A stretch of DNA of 64,000 nt, taken from assembly GCA_964017065.1 (NCBI GenBank), contig OZ024790.1, positions 9,368,887-9,432,886 on the forward strand, read 5' to 3'. Source of the stretch: Haliclona indistincta. Lineage: Eukaryota; Porifera; Demospongiae; Haplosclerida; Chalinidae. Below, one piece after another: positions 11,981 through 24,876 of this stretch. How positions within the stretch are numbered: position 1 is the first letter of the stretch; each line of letters opens with the position of its first letter. The notes under the pieces were generated by a model. It did no database searches. It was not told the DNA's origin and saw only the letters and a list, made by a program, of their open reading frames with translations. Position numbers and translations under genes: made by a program.

Positions 11981-12397
11981 AAATGCAATGTTACATGCAT
12001 GCATCAAAATATTTTTGCTTAACTGCTGGGGTTGCTTCTTCTTGTGGCTCGACCAGCAGCAGTACTGATTATTGACCAGCATTATAGTAGCATTAACTCT
12101 CTATAATAATACAGTGCTTCCAGCTTAGTCGATCCACTTTTTCATACTTGCACGTTTTGCATCATTTTTGCAAGTTTAAGTTGTATTTTGCACTTACCAT
12201 TTGTTTTCATACCTTTTCACAGTCAAGAACAGAGAACTACGTTGCACAAGCACCGTCCAATAGAACCAATACAAAGTCGCCATTTTATTATATTATAAAT
12301 TTCGAGTAGTATCACAAACGCAATCGCTACTTGCAAAGCGATAAAGATACAGGCCTGAATTCTGTTTTATGGATGTATCATATACCTATCATTACAA

Positions 12398-12895
12398 GAA
12401 ATTAAAAAGATTTCTATCGAAATCAAAAGGATGTAGGGTTGTGAAATCTAACACTGGTTCACAATGTAAACTAACAAGGAACAAGCATAGAATGGTAACA
12501 CGATTGACTTGCTAACAGACCATAGATCCCTACATCAGTGGCTGCTGTGGTTGACCTACTTGCTGTTGACTGCTGACACCTGACGTGCATTCAGCTTGTG
12601 CACAGCCACTGATGTAGGGATCTATGGTCTGTTAGCAAGTCAATCGTGTTACCATTCTATGCTTGTTCCTTGTTAGTTTACATTGTGAACCAGTGTTAGA
12701 TTTCACAACCCTACATCCTTTTGATTTCGATAGAAATCTTTTTAATTTCTTGTTTGTGTCCTTTTTACTTTTTAGTGAAGTGCAGTTCAATATCATGAAC
12801 GTACTGAGCCGTCTTTGTTTCCACCATTGATTTAGTTTTCTTGGTGGCTTTTCTTTATTATTAACAATTTTAAACATGTAGCTAAAAATAATTAT
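12398..12895 (+). mobile_element. Foldback module, solo copy
   Basis: 12398-12544 is a near-perfect reverse complement of 12603-12749 (147-bp arms, 58-bp loop). About 145 bp of the adjoining sequence seen in copy 1 (1825-1975) follows, and then homology stops. The tail and terminal hairpin are absent; a tail-only copy lies 1.1 kb to the left in the opposite orientation. Confidence 0.75.
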
Positions 12896-12982
12896 TAATA
12901 ATTATCATTCAGATTCTGGTTAGACGTGTTAGAATGCAATTTGTACTTCCAACAAAGACTGACACAGAAACAAATAATTAGT

Positions 12983-13855
12983 TTAACCTTTATTTTTAAC
13001 AGCTAGGAGCATATAGTATGGCGTTGCGATGGGCAAAAATACTTCAGAGAGCTGTGGATCACAGTCATCTTTTCCGTTGTTCAGCACTCTCTTCATCTCA
13101 TGTATCATGTCTTCAAGAGCATTGCTGTCTTCAGGATGCTCTTGGCAGTAAGCCACATAGCTATCAATGCTTGCCAAAAACCCTCGAAACATTTCCAGAC
13201 TAATCTCACTCTCCACGATCACATCGAATCGCTTTGTCAGGGGAAATGGCAGGCTGACTGTTTTAAAACGGCTTTTTAAAGTATCGTGAGTATTTCCATG
13301 TGGTCCATCGGGCCAGCAGCATTTGGTGTTGCAAAATTCAACCAGCATCTTATTACATTTGTCATGATGTAGAATTGGAATCACATAACCGTACACAGCC
13401 AGTGCACCTGGGCTCTTCAGTACTCGGTCAATTTCAGTAAAGACAGTGTTTGGGTCGAGCCAGTGCCATGCTGTTGCACAGGTAAGGAGATCGATCGACG
13501 CATCTGGGAATGGCAGCTGACCAGCAGAAGCGTGAATAAACTCGATTTCATCTCTCCTCTTGCCTAGAATAATCGCCTTTTCTTGTGCTCGTTCAAGCTG
13601 TGCCATACTGATGTCTACACCGACTGTTCGTTGGAAGTGACTGCTGAGCACAAACGTGCTCTGTCCAGCACCACACGCTAGGTCTAGCGCCATCTTGGTA
13701 TCCACACCATGCTGCATTGTGAAAGTAAATATCTTATCCGTAACCTGCTGTGGGTAGGTTGGGAGTCGATACTTGGAGTAGTCATGCGCAATACTTTGGC
13801 TTTCGTACAGTCGTATTGTTTTCTCTGACGAGATTCGCCCTTGACGATTGTACAT
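12983..13855 (-). CDS. SAM-dependent methyltransferase (class I, Methyltransf_11 type)
   Basis: Single-exon gene of 290 aa. The Rossmann-fold SAM-binding motif I is ALDLACGAGQST (about residues 56-67), with VGVDIS as the acidic end of strand 2, ASAGQLPFPDASIDLLTCATAWHW as motifs II-III (split here as ASAGQLPFPD and SIDLLTCATAWHW) and DRVLKSPGALAVYGY as the post-III region. This layout is typical of the trans-aconitate-methyltransferase-like subgroup of animal cytosolic methyltransferases, whose substrates are mostly unknown. The start at 13855 puts the usual N-terminal YxxxRPxYP-like segment (SKYRLPTYP) near residue 32. The lack of introns contrasts with neighbours and suggests retrocopying or transfer. 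Catalytic class is firm; substrate unknown. Confidence 0.85.
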   Translation of the reverse strand: MYNRQGRISSEKTIRLYESQSIAHDYSKYRLPTYPQQVTDKIFTFTMQHGVDTKMALDLACGAGQSTFVLSSHFQRTVGVDISMAQLERAQEKAIILGKRRDEIEFIHASAGQLPFPDASIDLLTCATAWHWLDPNTVFTEIDRVLKSPGALAVYGYVIPILHHDKCNKMLVEFCNTKCCWPDGPHGNTHDTLKSRFKTVSLPFPLTKRFDVIVESEISLEMFRGFLASIDSYVAYCQEHPEDSNALEDMIHEMKRVLNNGKDDCDPQLSEVFLPIATPYYMLLAVKNKG

Positions 13856-14125
13856 ACCCTGATACTTCTCGTATGAACAAAGAGCAAACTAGTGTAACCA
13901 ATGATTCTCCTCTCCGCTCCTCTCTACCCCGGTTAGAAATGCCGCCTACTTAATTATTCATGATACCGTTTACCACACCCACTATTGAATGAATATCGGT
14001 TATCTTTCCGCGACCCGCGAAATCTGATCTCTGGTAGCACTAGCGCTAGCTAGATCCAAGACCACAATGTCTGGGGAAAAAAAGATCAGCACGAGCCCTT
14101 AGCCAACAATGAATCAGACGCTGCC

Positions 14126-15441
<1,316 letters not shown>

Positions 15442-15908
15442 AAATGCATTTACCCTAAAACCCTAAAAATTAAAATTGATGTGTATTATTTTTAGTCTAG
15501 TGTTGTAAAAGTAATGGGGTCATAGTTATTGCTATAGTAACACTTTCAGTGTCTTTATAGTTATTTTGTTAACAAGAAAACTCGACACTATAAATTTTAG
15601 TTGTAGTTATTGTTAAAGCTTCCCATTATAGTATCAGTGAGCTGTGTTGCTTTTAACAGAAATAACAGAATTGCCTTCCTAGCTGACAACTCTGTTGCCG
15701 CAGAGGATAATAATTGACTTTCTACAGGTGTGAGTGATTAATCTTATTTCTTATTCTACTTAATTATACATGCTGCATTCACGGGCGTGGCTCAATCAAC
15801 ACCCACGTTTGATTGCGTTCTGCTCACAAGTCTAGGAAAAGTGCCTCGTTATAATAGGGTCCTCGGTAAAAGTGCCCCCTTACCGATTCTTTCGGAGAAC
15901 TCGTCACC
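15442..15908. other. Intergenic spacer with promoter of the EF-hand-like gene
   Basis: No gene or repeat recognised apart from short matches to other P450 flanks (for example near 15700-15745, similar to 10085-10125). Confidence 0.4.
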
Positions 15909-17245
15909 ATGGCACAGACTGACTGGCTAGATCGCCTACATGTATCGTGTCAGCTTGACATGCTTAGATCAGCACGTGAGTCGGCAGCTCCACCCCATTT
16001 TTGCGTGTTGCTATGGCGTTTAGCGCTCCTTTTGGCACCGATCTTCAGCCCGCGCACACCGCCAAGATAGTGGGAGGCAGACTGCTGTACGTACCTCCAG
16101 AGGCTAAACGACAGTTGGTTCAGCCTACGGACTCGTCACACGGTAGAAACCAACCCTGTAAGACCACCGGTGCCACTAGCAACGAGTGTGAAAACACTAT
16201 CACCATGGTACAGCAAGCCTTTGCCTCCATACTCGACAAGAAGATGTGTCTAGAGAATATCTACCAAGGTTGCTATCGACTAGATGATAGGCAGTCCGGA
16301 GAAATTGAGATATCTGCCTTACTGCAGGTAGGAAAAACACCAAACGCTGACCAAAAAGCATTTTTTTAATTTCAGGTGTTGTCCTGCAATGGTTTAGATA
16401 TGACTGAAGGCAACATTACAACTCTCACAAGAGAACTGGCATCAGCAAGAAACAACGCTAGTGTATGCTATCGTCAGTTCTGTGAGATGCTATCACGCGC
16501 ATTGAATGGTGGAACATCTCTCGAGAAATGGATGCAGGAGACAGCTAGCAGCACTCGCTCTTCTTCACACAACCACACATTACCCACTGCACAAACCACC
16601 GTAAGTGACAAACATCTCAACAATGCTCGAAGTGATCTATCACCCGTGAAGAGTATTACAGTAGCAGATTCTGACTATCGGTTACGAGCAAATCAGTCAT
16701 GTCCGTCTGATTTTTTCACCAAACAAAATTTCCAAGCAGATTTTGATGACGTACGTGTACGATCACTTCCTGAACAAAGAGTTAGTATGTTGAGAGGGAA
16801 AGATGGTCCCTCGATCCGCTGTGAGAGAGGTAGCTTGCCACAGGATGGACTCCATAATCTCATCAGTGCACTCCAGCAATGCTCATCGCTAACAGGTACA
16901 TGAGATATAGAGTAGATGATTGCGTATACAGCAAAAATGAATAAAATTTTTGTGGGTTTCGTAATTTTTGTTAGAGTAACAAATTTTTTATTCGAATTTT
17001 ACATGAGGAAAATTTTTGTTTTAGTTTCAAAGGATTATACTACATTATTCTTCCTCATGTGTGCAGGGCTGATAGAAGTATCTCATGCCACTAGGTTGAT
17101 CAGATTGTATGACATGGTGTATCATCTTGGTCTACCTGTCTCTCGTGTACGCTCCTTCATCACAAGACAACAGCAGCACTCACTAATGCCCTGTGTTAGA
17201 GTAGAGACTCTTGTTAGTTTACTTTGTACATTTCTACATGAATAA
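15909..17245 (+). CDS. Uncharacterised EF-hand-like protein, copy A
   Basis: Four exons (15909-15975, 16071-16327, 16376-16895, 17067-17245) give 340 aa with exact phase closure. Residues of exons 2-3 read as a degenerate EF-hand pair (IYQGCYRLDDRQSGEIEIS then NGLDMTEGNITTL), with most calcium ligands not conserved. A Ser/Thr-rich low-complexity middle follows, and the C-terminal exon (RLIRLYDMVYHLGLPVSRV) is helical and well conserved between copies. A second copy lies at 31060-32239 and an exon-2 fragment at about 27775-27870. It is convergent with the transporter gene to its right, and this pair is duplicated as a unit. Function unknown. Confidence 0.65.
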
Positions 17246-17331
17246 TCAGTTGTCATTGCTCTGAAAATCTGCACGATTGTGTAATGTTCAAGTTTGGTGA
17301 CTACGACTGAGACGGATATGATACAGACCCT

Positions 17332-17505
17332 TGCTAATTTGAACCTCGCTAGTCCAAACCCCCGTTAATCAGAACAAATATTCGCTAAATCCGAACAGTT
17401 TTTTTGTTGACGCGTTACCAAGGTTATTACAGGGTTATTTAATTAGCGACCTTCCCCTAAATTTTTTCCGGATGAAACACTGCATTAGCAAGGGGGTCTA
17501 CTGTA
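17332..17505. mobile_element. pogo/Tigger-like MITE
   Basis: Ends are inverted: TACAGACCCTTGCTAAT on the left and ATTAGCAAGGGGGTCTACTGTA (shown as ATTAGCAAGG and GGGTCTACTGTA) on the right, with internal Tigger-like 'gctaatccgaa' phrases. A copy at the equivalent position after the second EF-hand-like gene (32316-32512) shows that it predates the segmental duplication. Confidence 0.6.
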
Positions 17506-17867
17506 CCATACACTAAAAGATGACAAGAGGACTCTAGTGGAGTGCTCAAACTAACCACAACCACACGCATTTCGAGCTGAAAAAAATTATGATTATGTTT
17601 CTACACCAGATCATAACGTTTGGTAGTGAATAATTATTAAGAGACCAGAATCTGGTACATCACAAGTACAATAAATTTTGATGTATGATGACAAACATAA
17701 TTAACTACAGTGCTATGGTGTTACAATTCTATCTCGTAACTAAGGCATAATCCAAAATAAAGATAAAGTACGTAACAAGCAAGAGGATATACCAAGATAT
17801 GCGTATCTTTGTAACACTATATAAAAGAAAGAGAGAAGGTGAAGAAGAAGAACCGATCGCGAGATGA

Positions 17868-19379
17868 TCAGTTCCTGCATCGATAACTGGCGGCAACTTC
17901 TCTCATGTATTGCTCCTCCTGGTCTAGGTACCTCTCATAGTGTTCCTCCACTATGGCTTGTATGTTGACGTGTTTCTCCCTCTCTCTCAGTTTGTAGCGC
18001 TTGGCAAGAATCACAAACACTATTAGTATCAACAGCAAGATTAGTGATAGTACCAGGTAGTAGTAGAACACACAGCTGGGACTGGCTGTTTGGAACATTT
18101 TGAATATCTTAGGAAAAGTGTAGTCACCTAAACTGCCAATACCAATAGCAGTGATCATCAGTCCCATCATTATTCCTCTCATTCTGTTTGGAGCCTATGC
18201 AACCACAAACTCAAACAAAGAACACATTACCAGCACAACACCAACTCCATTGACAAAGTCTATTATCAGTACCCAGTATAGTGGTATAGGGATAGTGTCT
18301 ATTGCAGTGACGTCATTGAATATGCAATGAGATGCATTACTGTAAAAGTGACCGATTGACAAAACATTTAGTTCGATTATCGAAACCACAAAACACAAGA
18401 AAAGTCCTGTTCCCATCAATTTAAGCATACTTGGAGCATATTTCCCTACTAGAGGGTGTACAATGAAGCGGTAAATTGGTATCAGGATAAACGATGTTGC
18501 ATAGTACATGGTTATCTTCAAATTATGAACACATTCAAAGGTTTGCTTGCTGCTTGGGATTGTGTGAATACTAAGTTGATCAAAAATGGTAAGATTGAGA
18601 ATTGCTCCAATTGCAGCCACTAACAATGGTGCCAAACGAAACACTGTCTTGACATCCTCCACCTCTTCTTCCGTGAATGGTCCTCCAAACTTGTGCTTCC
18701 CAAAGTCAATGCGTGAAGGGTGTTCTTCATCAATGTATGTCAATGCACTTCGAAGTCGAGGACACTTGTTCTTTCGAGCATAGTTGAGCACTTGAAAGAT
18801 CATTTTAACCGGTTTACCAGTTTTATTGTAGGTGTCCAACCACTTGTGGCACAGACAGTCCACTATCAGAACAGCTGACAAACTGAGAGAGCCTATTGTG
18901 AGGTAAGCCATTAGAAGCATTTCGGGAAATTGCTTTGGAATAGGTATGCAATGAAATATATTCCGAATTATCAATGGAATGTTGAAGACCCAGTAGTACC
19001 ACTGTACTGCAGCACTGAGCTCCTCAGCTGATGCTCCTATCATCTGATCAAGAGTGAATGGCAGCATGATAGTGTAAGAGGTCCCAATGCCAAGAGTACC
19101 AATTACCAACGATATACCAACCAGTGTGAATGCAATATACGAACTCAAAGACCATTGAGACTGCAGCATGAGAAACGAAGCATGAGAGAATAATACAGCT
19201 ACTGTAGTGAATAACAATCCAGTAACAATAGCTCGATATCTTCCTAGCCATGATTCAGCCACCCAGCCTGTCACTGGTAGTAAAACATAGAATGCAGGAT
19301 GTGCGCAGTCAAGTAGAAATCTGAAGTTTTCAGGAAGACTTAAGGCAATGGATGAGGAGATTCGTGATGGTGTATCCAT
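17868..19379 (-). pseudogene. POT/SLC15-like transporter, copy T1 (disabled)
   Basis: Reads like the intact 533-aa copy at 32886-34487 but has two lesions. An in-frame TAG at 18195-18197 replaces a Gln codon (VVA-stop-APNRMRG), and an in-frame deletion of about 32 codons after MDTPSRIS removes the first membrane segment. The family motif GWVAESWLGRYRAI is kept. The stop falls before the conserved APNRMRG loop, so the product would lack the last two membrane helices. A suppressed or assembly-derived stop cannot be excluded. Confidence 0.85.
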
Positions 19380-19587
19380 AGTGCTAACACAGTGGTTCCT
19401 AGTCTGAAATGATTATAGAGACTACACATCAGCAACACATACCTTTTGAGGTCAATGTGAAATGTGACTAGTCACAAATGCATGCTGTTTTACTGGAAAT
19501 GGTTTGTTGAAACATTTAAACAAAAGAGTAAGAAAAAATAAACAACTGGAACTGTTCTGAATAATAATAATAAATTATTGTAGCTAC

Positions 19588-20140
19588 ATGTATGCAGCAT
19601 TGTTTTGTGTACTCTCTCTTTCACTACTGGACTGTGTACATCCTATACTTTATGTTTTGCTACCTATGACTTGCTGTGAGGCTGAAACATTGCTTGAAGT
19701 ACGTATACATCATGCACTCTTTGATCAAATGAGAGAGGCAGCAGCTGATGAGCATGACCGGCTCATTGCTCAGTACAGTGGTACTATAGCCTCGTTCCCA
19801 GGCTCTTAATAGAGAGCCTGGTACACAATACATGCGCATGCGTTAATTATGTCCAAGTAAGGCATGATTTTCACCGAATCTGTTGTATTCGCCGAATCAT
19901 GCCATTCAATTGATCATGCCATATTTGGACATAATTAAAGCATGCGCAGGCTCTCTATTAAGAGCCTGGGGCCGAGGCTAAGTGGTTCTATTGGATTAGC
20001 AATCATGTTTATTGCATGTGTACGTTTTGATTTAAAATCGATTTCCAGGAACATTTCCAGATGCTATAGGTCCAGTGTACAACAAAGTATGTCTTCTCAC
20101 ATCACAAGTACTACCTGAAGAGTGCCGATATAGTATTGCA
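19588..20140 (+). pseudogene. Fragments of a divergent transporter exon and of an unknown gene
   Basis: 19605-19700 reads LLDCVHPILYVLLPMTCCEAE, close to LLDCAHPAFYVLLPVTGWVAE of the transporters but on the opposite strand. Downstream exon-like pieces follow: HALFDQMREAAADEHDRLIAQ (about 19708-19773) and GTFPDAIGPVYNKVCLLTSQ (about 20050-20110). The same series recurs at 34700-35090. These look like relics of head-to-head genes. A MITE interrupts the series at 19787. Confidence 0.45.
19787..19980. mobile_element. MULE-like MITE with 10-bp target duplication
   Basis: Terminal inverted repeats begin TAGCCTCGTTCCCAGGCTC and the match continues well inside, so nearly the whole element is a palindrome. 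It is flanked by AGTGGTACTA (19777-19786) and AGTGGTTCTA (19981-19990). The duplicated segment at 34932-34941 carries a single AGTGGTACTA and no insert, i.e. the empty site. Ends match the RecQ-carrying element at 29343-29919. Confidence 0.85.
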
Positions 20141-20761
20141 CGCATTTTATTTAATACAGTATGTGCATTGAATACTATACATAGTAAATCTCTTGCTTCA
20201 CAAAACACCAATGTATTGGCATGATTATCAATGTTGATGCATGACTAAAACACTATTATCGTTATCATGACAAGTCAGAGTTGCATAAATGTTTTATGTA
20301 CACTGCTTGACAACATGTAAAATCAGTGATGGCAGAGCCAGAAAACTGTCCCTTATGTGTCATGCAATGCATGCCGGTTAGTTCAGAACATTCATTATAC
20401 TTTTTGTAGAACTGTCTGTGTGTGTTTGCATCAACAAAGTGCAAATACAAAATATATGATCACGCCAATGGCACGTACTGAAGTTGGTATAGTTAAGTGG
20501 ATGAGATAAAACACCTATAATAATTGTCATCCCTACGTATCATTGCCGAGCGGAAATGATAATTATTAATTAATTTTATCTTGTATTTTTGTATTGTGGT
20601 CAATGACATTTTTAACACAAAAAACTGCACTAGGCTAATTTATTAACAGTTTCATTTTGTCACTGAGTAATGACAGGTAATACCAAAAGACCGGATATAA
20701 AATTAATGATAGACTATTGTTCAGTAGTGATTATTGGCGGTAAAATAAAGTGATCATAGTA

Positions 20762-20998
20762 TTAATTTGCACTATATTCACCGCAGTTTGTGTCAGCCTC
20801 TCTCATGTATTTTTCTTCTTGGTCAAAGTACCTCTCATAGTGTTCTTCCGCTATAGCTACTGTAGTGAGTAGCAATCCAGTAACAATAGCTCGATATCTT
20901 CCTAGCCATGATTCAGCCACCCAGCCTATCACAGGTAGAAAAACATAGAACAAAACATGTGCCCAGTCCAATAACAAACTGAGGTCATCAGGAAAATT
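20762..20998 (-). pseudogene. POT-like transporter remnant T2 with internal deletion
   Basis: An open frame joins an N-terminal piece (LLDWAHVLFYVFLPVIGW, then AESWLGRYRAIVTGLL) directly to the cytosolic C-terminal tail (EEHYERYFDQEEKYMREA) in frame; about 400 intervening codons are gone. Its N-terminal sequence (DDLSLLLDWAH) marks a second transporter subfamily whose relics also lie at about 36555-36775 and 39062-39310. Confidence 0.7.
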
Positions 20999-21508
20999 GG
21001 AGCTAACAGCTGTGTATATAAACTAGTGGACAGCAAACACTTATGAATAATATCAGGAGAGCGCCACGAGATGCTTGTCACATTGATGATATAGCTGCTT
21101 ACTACTCCTTAGTTTTAGAAACATGATGTGTGACATGTCTTTTCAGGAATTGTGACAAGACAGAAATCTATACAGTTTGGTTTGCTTGTATTAATTCAAC
21201 AGGCACTATTAAACTTAAATTTGCATAGTAAAAAAACAAACAGCATGATATTCTTGTTGCAGTTGTTTATTTTTGAAAACACATCAACCAATTAATTTTA
21301 CATCACAATGTTGCATCATGAGTACAGTAAATTTTGATGTATCCATGATGAAAAACGTCCAAATAACTACAGTATTATGGTGTTACAATTCTATCTTGTA
21401 ACTGAGGCATAAAGTACGTAACTACATGCAAGAGGATATGTGTATCTTTTTAACGCTTTATAAAAGGAAGAGGTGGAGAAGGTGCATGAAGAAGAAGAAC
21501 CAAGATGA

Positions 21509-23115
21509 TCAGTTCCTGCATCGGTAACTGGCAGCAGCTTCTCTCATGTACTGTTCCTCCTGGTCTAGGTACCTCTCATATAGTGTTCCTCCACTATGGC
21601 TTGTATGTTGATGTGTTTCTCCCTCTCTCTCAGTTTGTAGCGCTTGGCAAAAATCACAAACACTATTAGTATCAACAGCAAGAGTAGTAATAGTACCAGG
21701 TACATGTAGTAGTAGAACACACAGCTGGGACTGGCTGTCTGGAACATTTTGAATATCTTAGGAAAAGTGTGGTCACCTAAAGTGCCAATACCAATAGCAG
21801 TGATCATCAGTCCCATCATTATTCCTCTCATTCTGTTTGGAGCCTGTGCAACCACAAACTCGAACAAAGAACACATCACAAGCACAACACCAACTCCATT
21901 GACAAAGTTTATTACCAGTACCAAGTATAGTGGTATAGGGATAGTGCCTATTGCAGTGAGGTCATTGAATATGCAATGAGATGCATTACTGTAAAAGTGA
22001 CCGATGGACAAAACCATTTAGTTCGATTATCGAAACCACAAAGCACAAGAAAGTCCTGTTACCATCAATTTAAGCATACTTGGAGCATACTTCCCTACTA
22101 GAGGGTGTACAATGAAGCGGTAAATTGGTATCAAGATAAAAGATGTTGCATAGTACATAGTTTTCTTTAAATTATGAACACATTCAAAGGTTTGCTTGCT
22201 ACTTGGGATTGTGTGAATATCAAGTTGATCAAAAATAAGATTGAGAATTGCTCCAATTGCAGCCACTAACAATGGTGCCAAACGAAACACTGTCTTGACA
22301 TCCTCCACCTCTTCTTCTGTGAATGGTCCTCCGAACTTGTGCTTCCCAAAGTCAATACGTGAAGGGTGTTCCTCATCAATGTATGTCAATGCACTGCGAA
22401 GTCGAGGACACTTGTTCTTTCGAGCATAGTTGAGCACTTGAAAGATCATTTTAACCGGTTTACCAGTTTTATTGTGAGTGTCCAACCACTTGTGGCATAG
22501 ACAGTCCAGCATCAGAGCAGCTGACAAACTGAGAGAGCCTACTGTGAGGTAAGCCACCGGAAGCATTTCGGGTAATTGCTTTGGAATAGGTATGCAATGA
22601 AATGCATCCCGGATTATCAATGGAATATTGAAGACCCAGTAGTACCACTGTACTGCTGCACTGAGCTCCTCAGCTGATGCTCCTATCATTTGATCAAGAG
22701 CGAATGGCAGCATAATTGTGTAAGAGGTCCCAATGCCAAGAGTACCAACTACCAACGAAATACCAGCCAGTGTGAACGCAATATATGAACTCAAAGACCA
22801 TTGAGACTGCAGCATGAGAAATGAAGCATGAGAGAATAATACAGCTACTGTAGTGAATAACAATCAAGTAACAATAGCTCGATATCTTCCTAGCCATGAT
22901 TCAGCCACCCAGCCTGTCACAGGTAGTAAAACATAGAATGCAAAATGTGCACAGTCAAGTAGAAACCTGAAGTCATCAGGAAGACTTAAGGCAATGGATG
23001 AGTACACAAACCAGTGAACAGCACAGAGTAGACCACTCATCAGTAACACCAGAAGAGTGCCACAAGAGAAGGACTGATAGCGATGCATACAGGAGATTCT
23101 TGATGGAGTATCCAT
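21509..23115 (-). pseudogene. POT/SLC15-like transporter, copy T3 (disabled)
   Basis: Homologous over its whole length to the intact copy. Lesions: a GGA-to-TGA stop in the VTGLL motif (near 22863), a 1-bp deletion near 22053 partly offset by a 1-bp insertion near 22013, and a 2-bp insertion near 21578 in the C-terminal tail. The 1-bp deletion is shared with copy T5. Confidence 0.85.
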
Positions 23116-23540
23116 AGTGCTAACACAGTGGTTACTAGTACTTTTTCATAATAATGATAATGTACACATCAGCAACACATACCTTTTGAGATCAATGTGA
23201 AATGTGACTAGTCATATCTCAGCATGATATGTTGATGGGCACACACTATTGGAAAGACTGAAACCATTTCACACGTGTTCAAGTCATTATAGCTTTCTCA
23301 CAAGTGAGAGGTATTTTATTGTGTACCAGAACTTTACTGCATGTTTACTCTTTACAGCAGCTGGTTGGAACATCATATAGGTATGTTTAGACGTGTTAAT
23401 GTCAATTTTCACTTTTATCTTTCTCAACTCACAATTGAAAGACCTTTACTGTTTACTCTTTACAGCAGCTGGTTGGAACACGATAGGTATGTTTAGACAT
23501 GTAAACGTCTTCTTTCACTTCTATCTTTCTCTATACTAGC

Positions 23541-23704
23541 ACGAGAAGTGTATCTGGTCACTTGCCCACAATCCTGGTGACCCTCATATTCTTGCTACTG
23601 GAGGAGACGACTGTTATATCAAACTATATGGAACATTTCCAGTAGCCGCAGTGTGCGGTCTCACCAGACCTGTACACACATTAGCTAATTGTGATGATGA
23701 ATAG
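23541..23704 (+). pseudogene. Orphan WD40-repeat exon
   Basis: Reads HEKCIWSLAHNPGDPHILAT then GGDDCYIKLYG, a WD40 blade, and ends at TAG about 40 codons later. No other blades are nearby. Upstream, a short unit containing 'gtttactctttacagcagctggttgg' (23346-23380) is tandemly repeated at 23452-23482. Probably an exon moved with the duplications. Confidence 0.45.
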
Positions 23705-23845
23705 GAGCTCGCATACTAATCTTCGATGTAGAACATCTTCGGTGAGTTTTGAATTGTTTTATTATTTACTAATTTTATCAACTTTTATTTTCTTCTCTCT
23801 CGGTCAAGTATTTCACAATCCTGTGTTTCAAATCCTGTGTTTCAA

Positions 23846-24690
23846 TCCTTTAAATCGTCATAAGTAAGCTTTTATTCCATTCTCAGCTGGTCCAAGGTCT
23901 GCATCACTATTCTTGATAATAATTATTCCTTTTCTGAATTTTTCAGGAATTGTATAGGGCAGGAGTTTGCTATGAATGAACAGTTGGTTCTCTTGTCTCA
24001 CGTGCTCAGAAAATTTGATTTTTCTCTCGATGAGTCACATGGACCAGTGAAAAACTACTACACTGTCATCAACCATCCTATTCCGGGTGTGTACTTGAAG
24101 TTAAACCCAAGATTCTGAAATGCATTTACCATTAAATTTTTGAAACCCTAAAAGTGTGTATTATTTTTAGTAACAGAATCACCTTCCTAGGTGAGATTAG
24201 GTCTTGAAACATTTTGTATTACAGCAATCACATGAAACCACTTTACAATAACTATTTGTTGGTATAGTGTTCAGTTGTTAATAAAATTATTGTGAAAATT
24301 GAGTCTGGTAATATTTTGTTATTGTTAACAAAAATGATTTGACCTCTACAAAAACAGGTTTTGACAATTATAACACTAATTTTTACACTATAAACAGATA
24401 CAAAAATTTTAAGAGACCGATCAAGTTACTACTGATCGTACCTGCTCCACCTCAACACAAGCTATGACGACGAGTGCTCCATTAATAAAAGTTTTGGTAC
24501 CGATCTTCAGCCAAGATAGCTTCATAACTCTCTTCCTCAGATTAAGCAGCATCTCTTGCCAGAGTGGTCTAGCTGCAGATCTCTCTGCTTTTAGAGAGAA
24601 GAAGGACAAGCAATTCAGAACTTCTCAGTCACAATATTATTATAATCAACGTTATGCTGCTCAAAAGAAAAGGTTGTGATTCCTCAGAAT
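23846..24690 (+). pseudogene. CYP4-like P450 fragment (last two exons) with 3' flank
   Basis: 23846-24118 matches the last two P450 exons, including the C-terminal half after the haem loop and the stop at 24116-24118. TAT is changed to TAA in the first of them. 24119-24690 is the homologous 3' flank of the intact gene. No upstream exons are present. Confidence 0.8.
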
Positions 24691-24876
24691 ACACCTGTTT
24701 GGATAAAGTCCTCTCTTCAGATTAAAAGGGGCCATATAGTACAAGTAAAGTAAAAAAGTTTCAAAAAAAACAACTAAAAAGTGTAGGGATGACGCTTGCA
24801 AAAGTAAAGGAACAAGATGGGATGATTATAACGAAGATAAACAAAGTCTTTTTTATGTTACAACAGGAGCCCATGT

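Noticed and set aside
12632..12877. Minus-strand frame MFKIVNNKEKPPRKLN
   Set aside because: Lies in the foldback arm and adjacent repeat; not open in the other copies.
18586..18783. Plus-strand frames opposite each transporter copy (for example MVRLRIAPIAATNNG)
   Set aside because: Antisense shadows of the transporter coding sequence, conserved only because the sense strand is.
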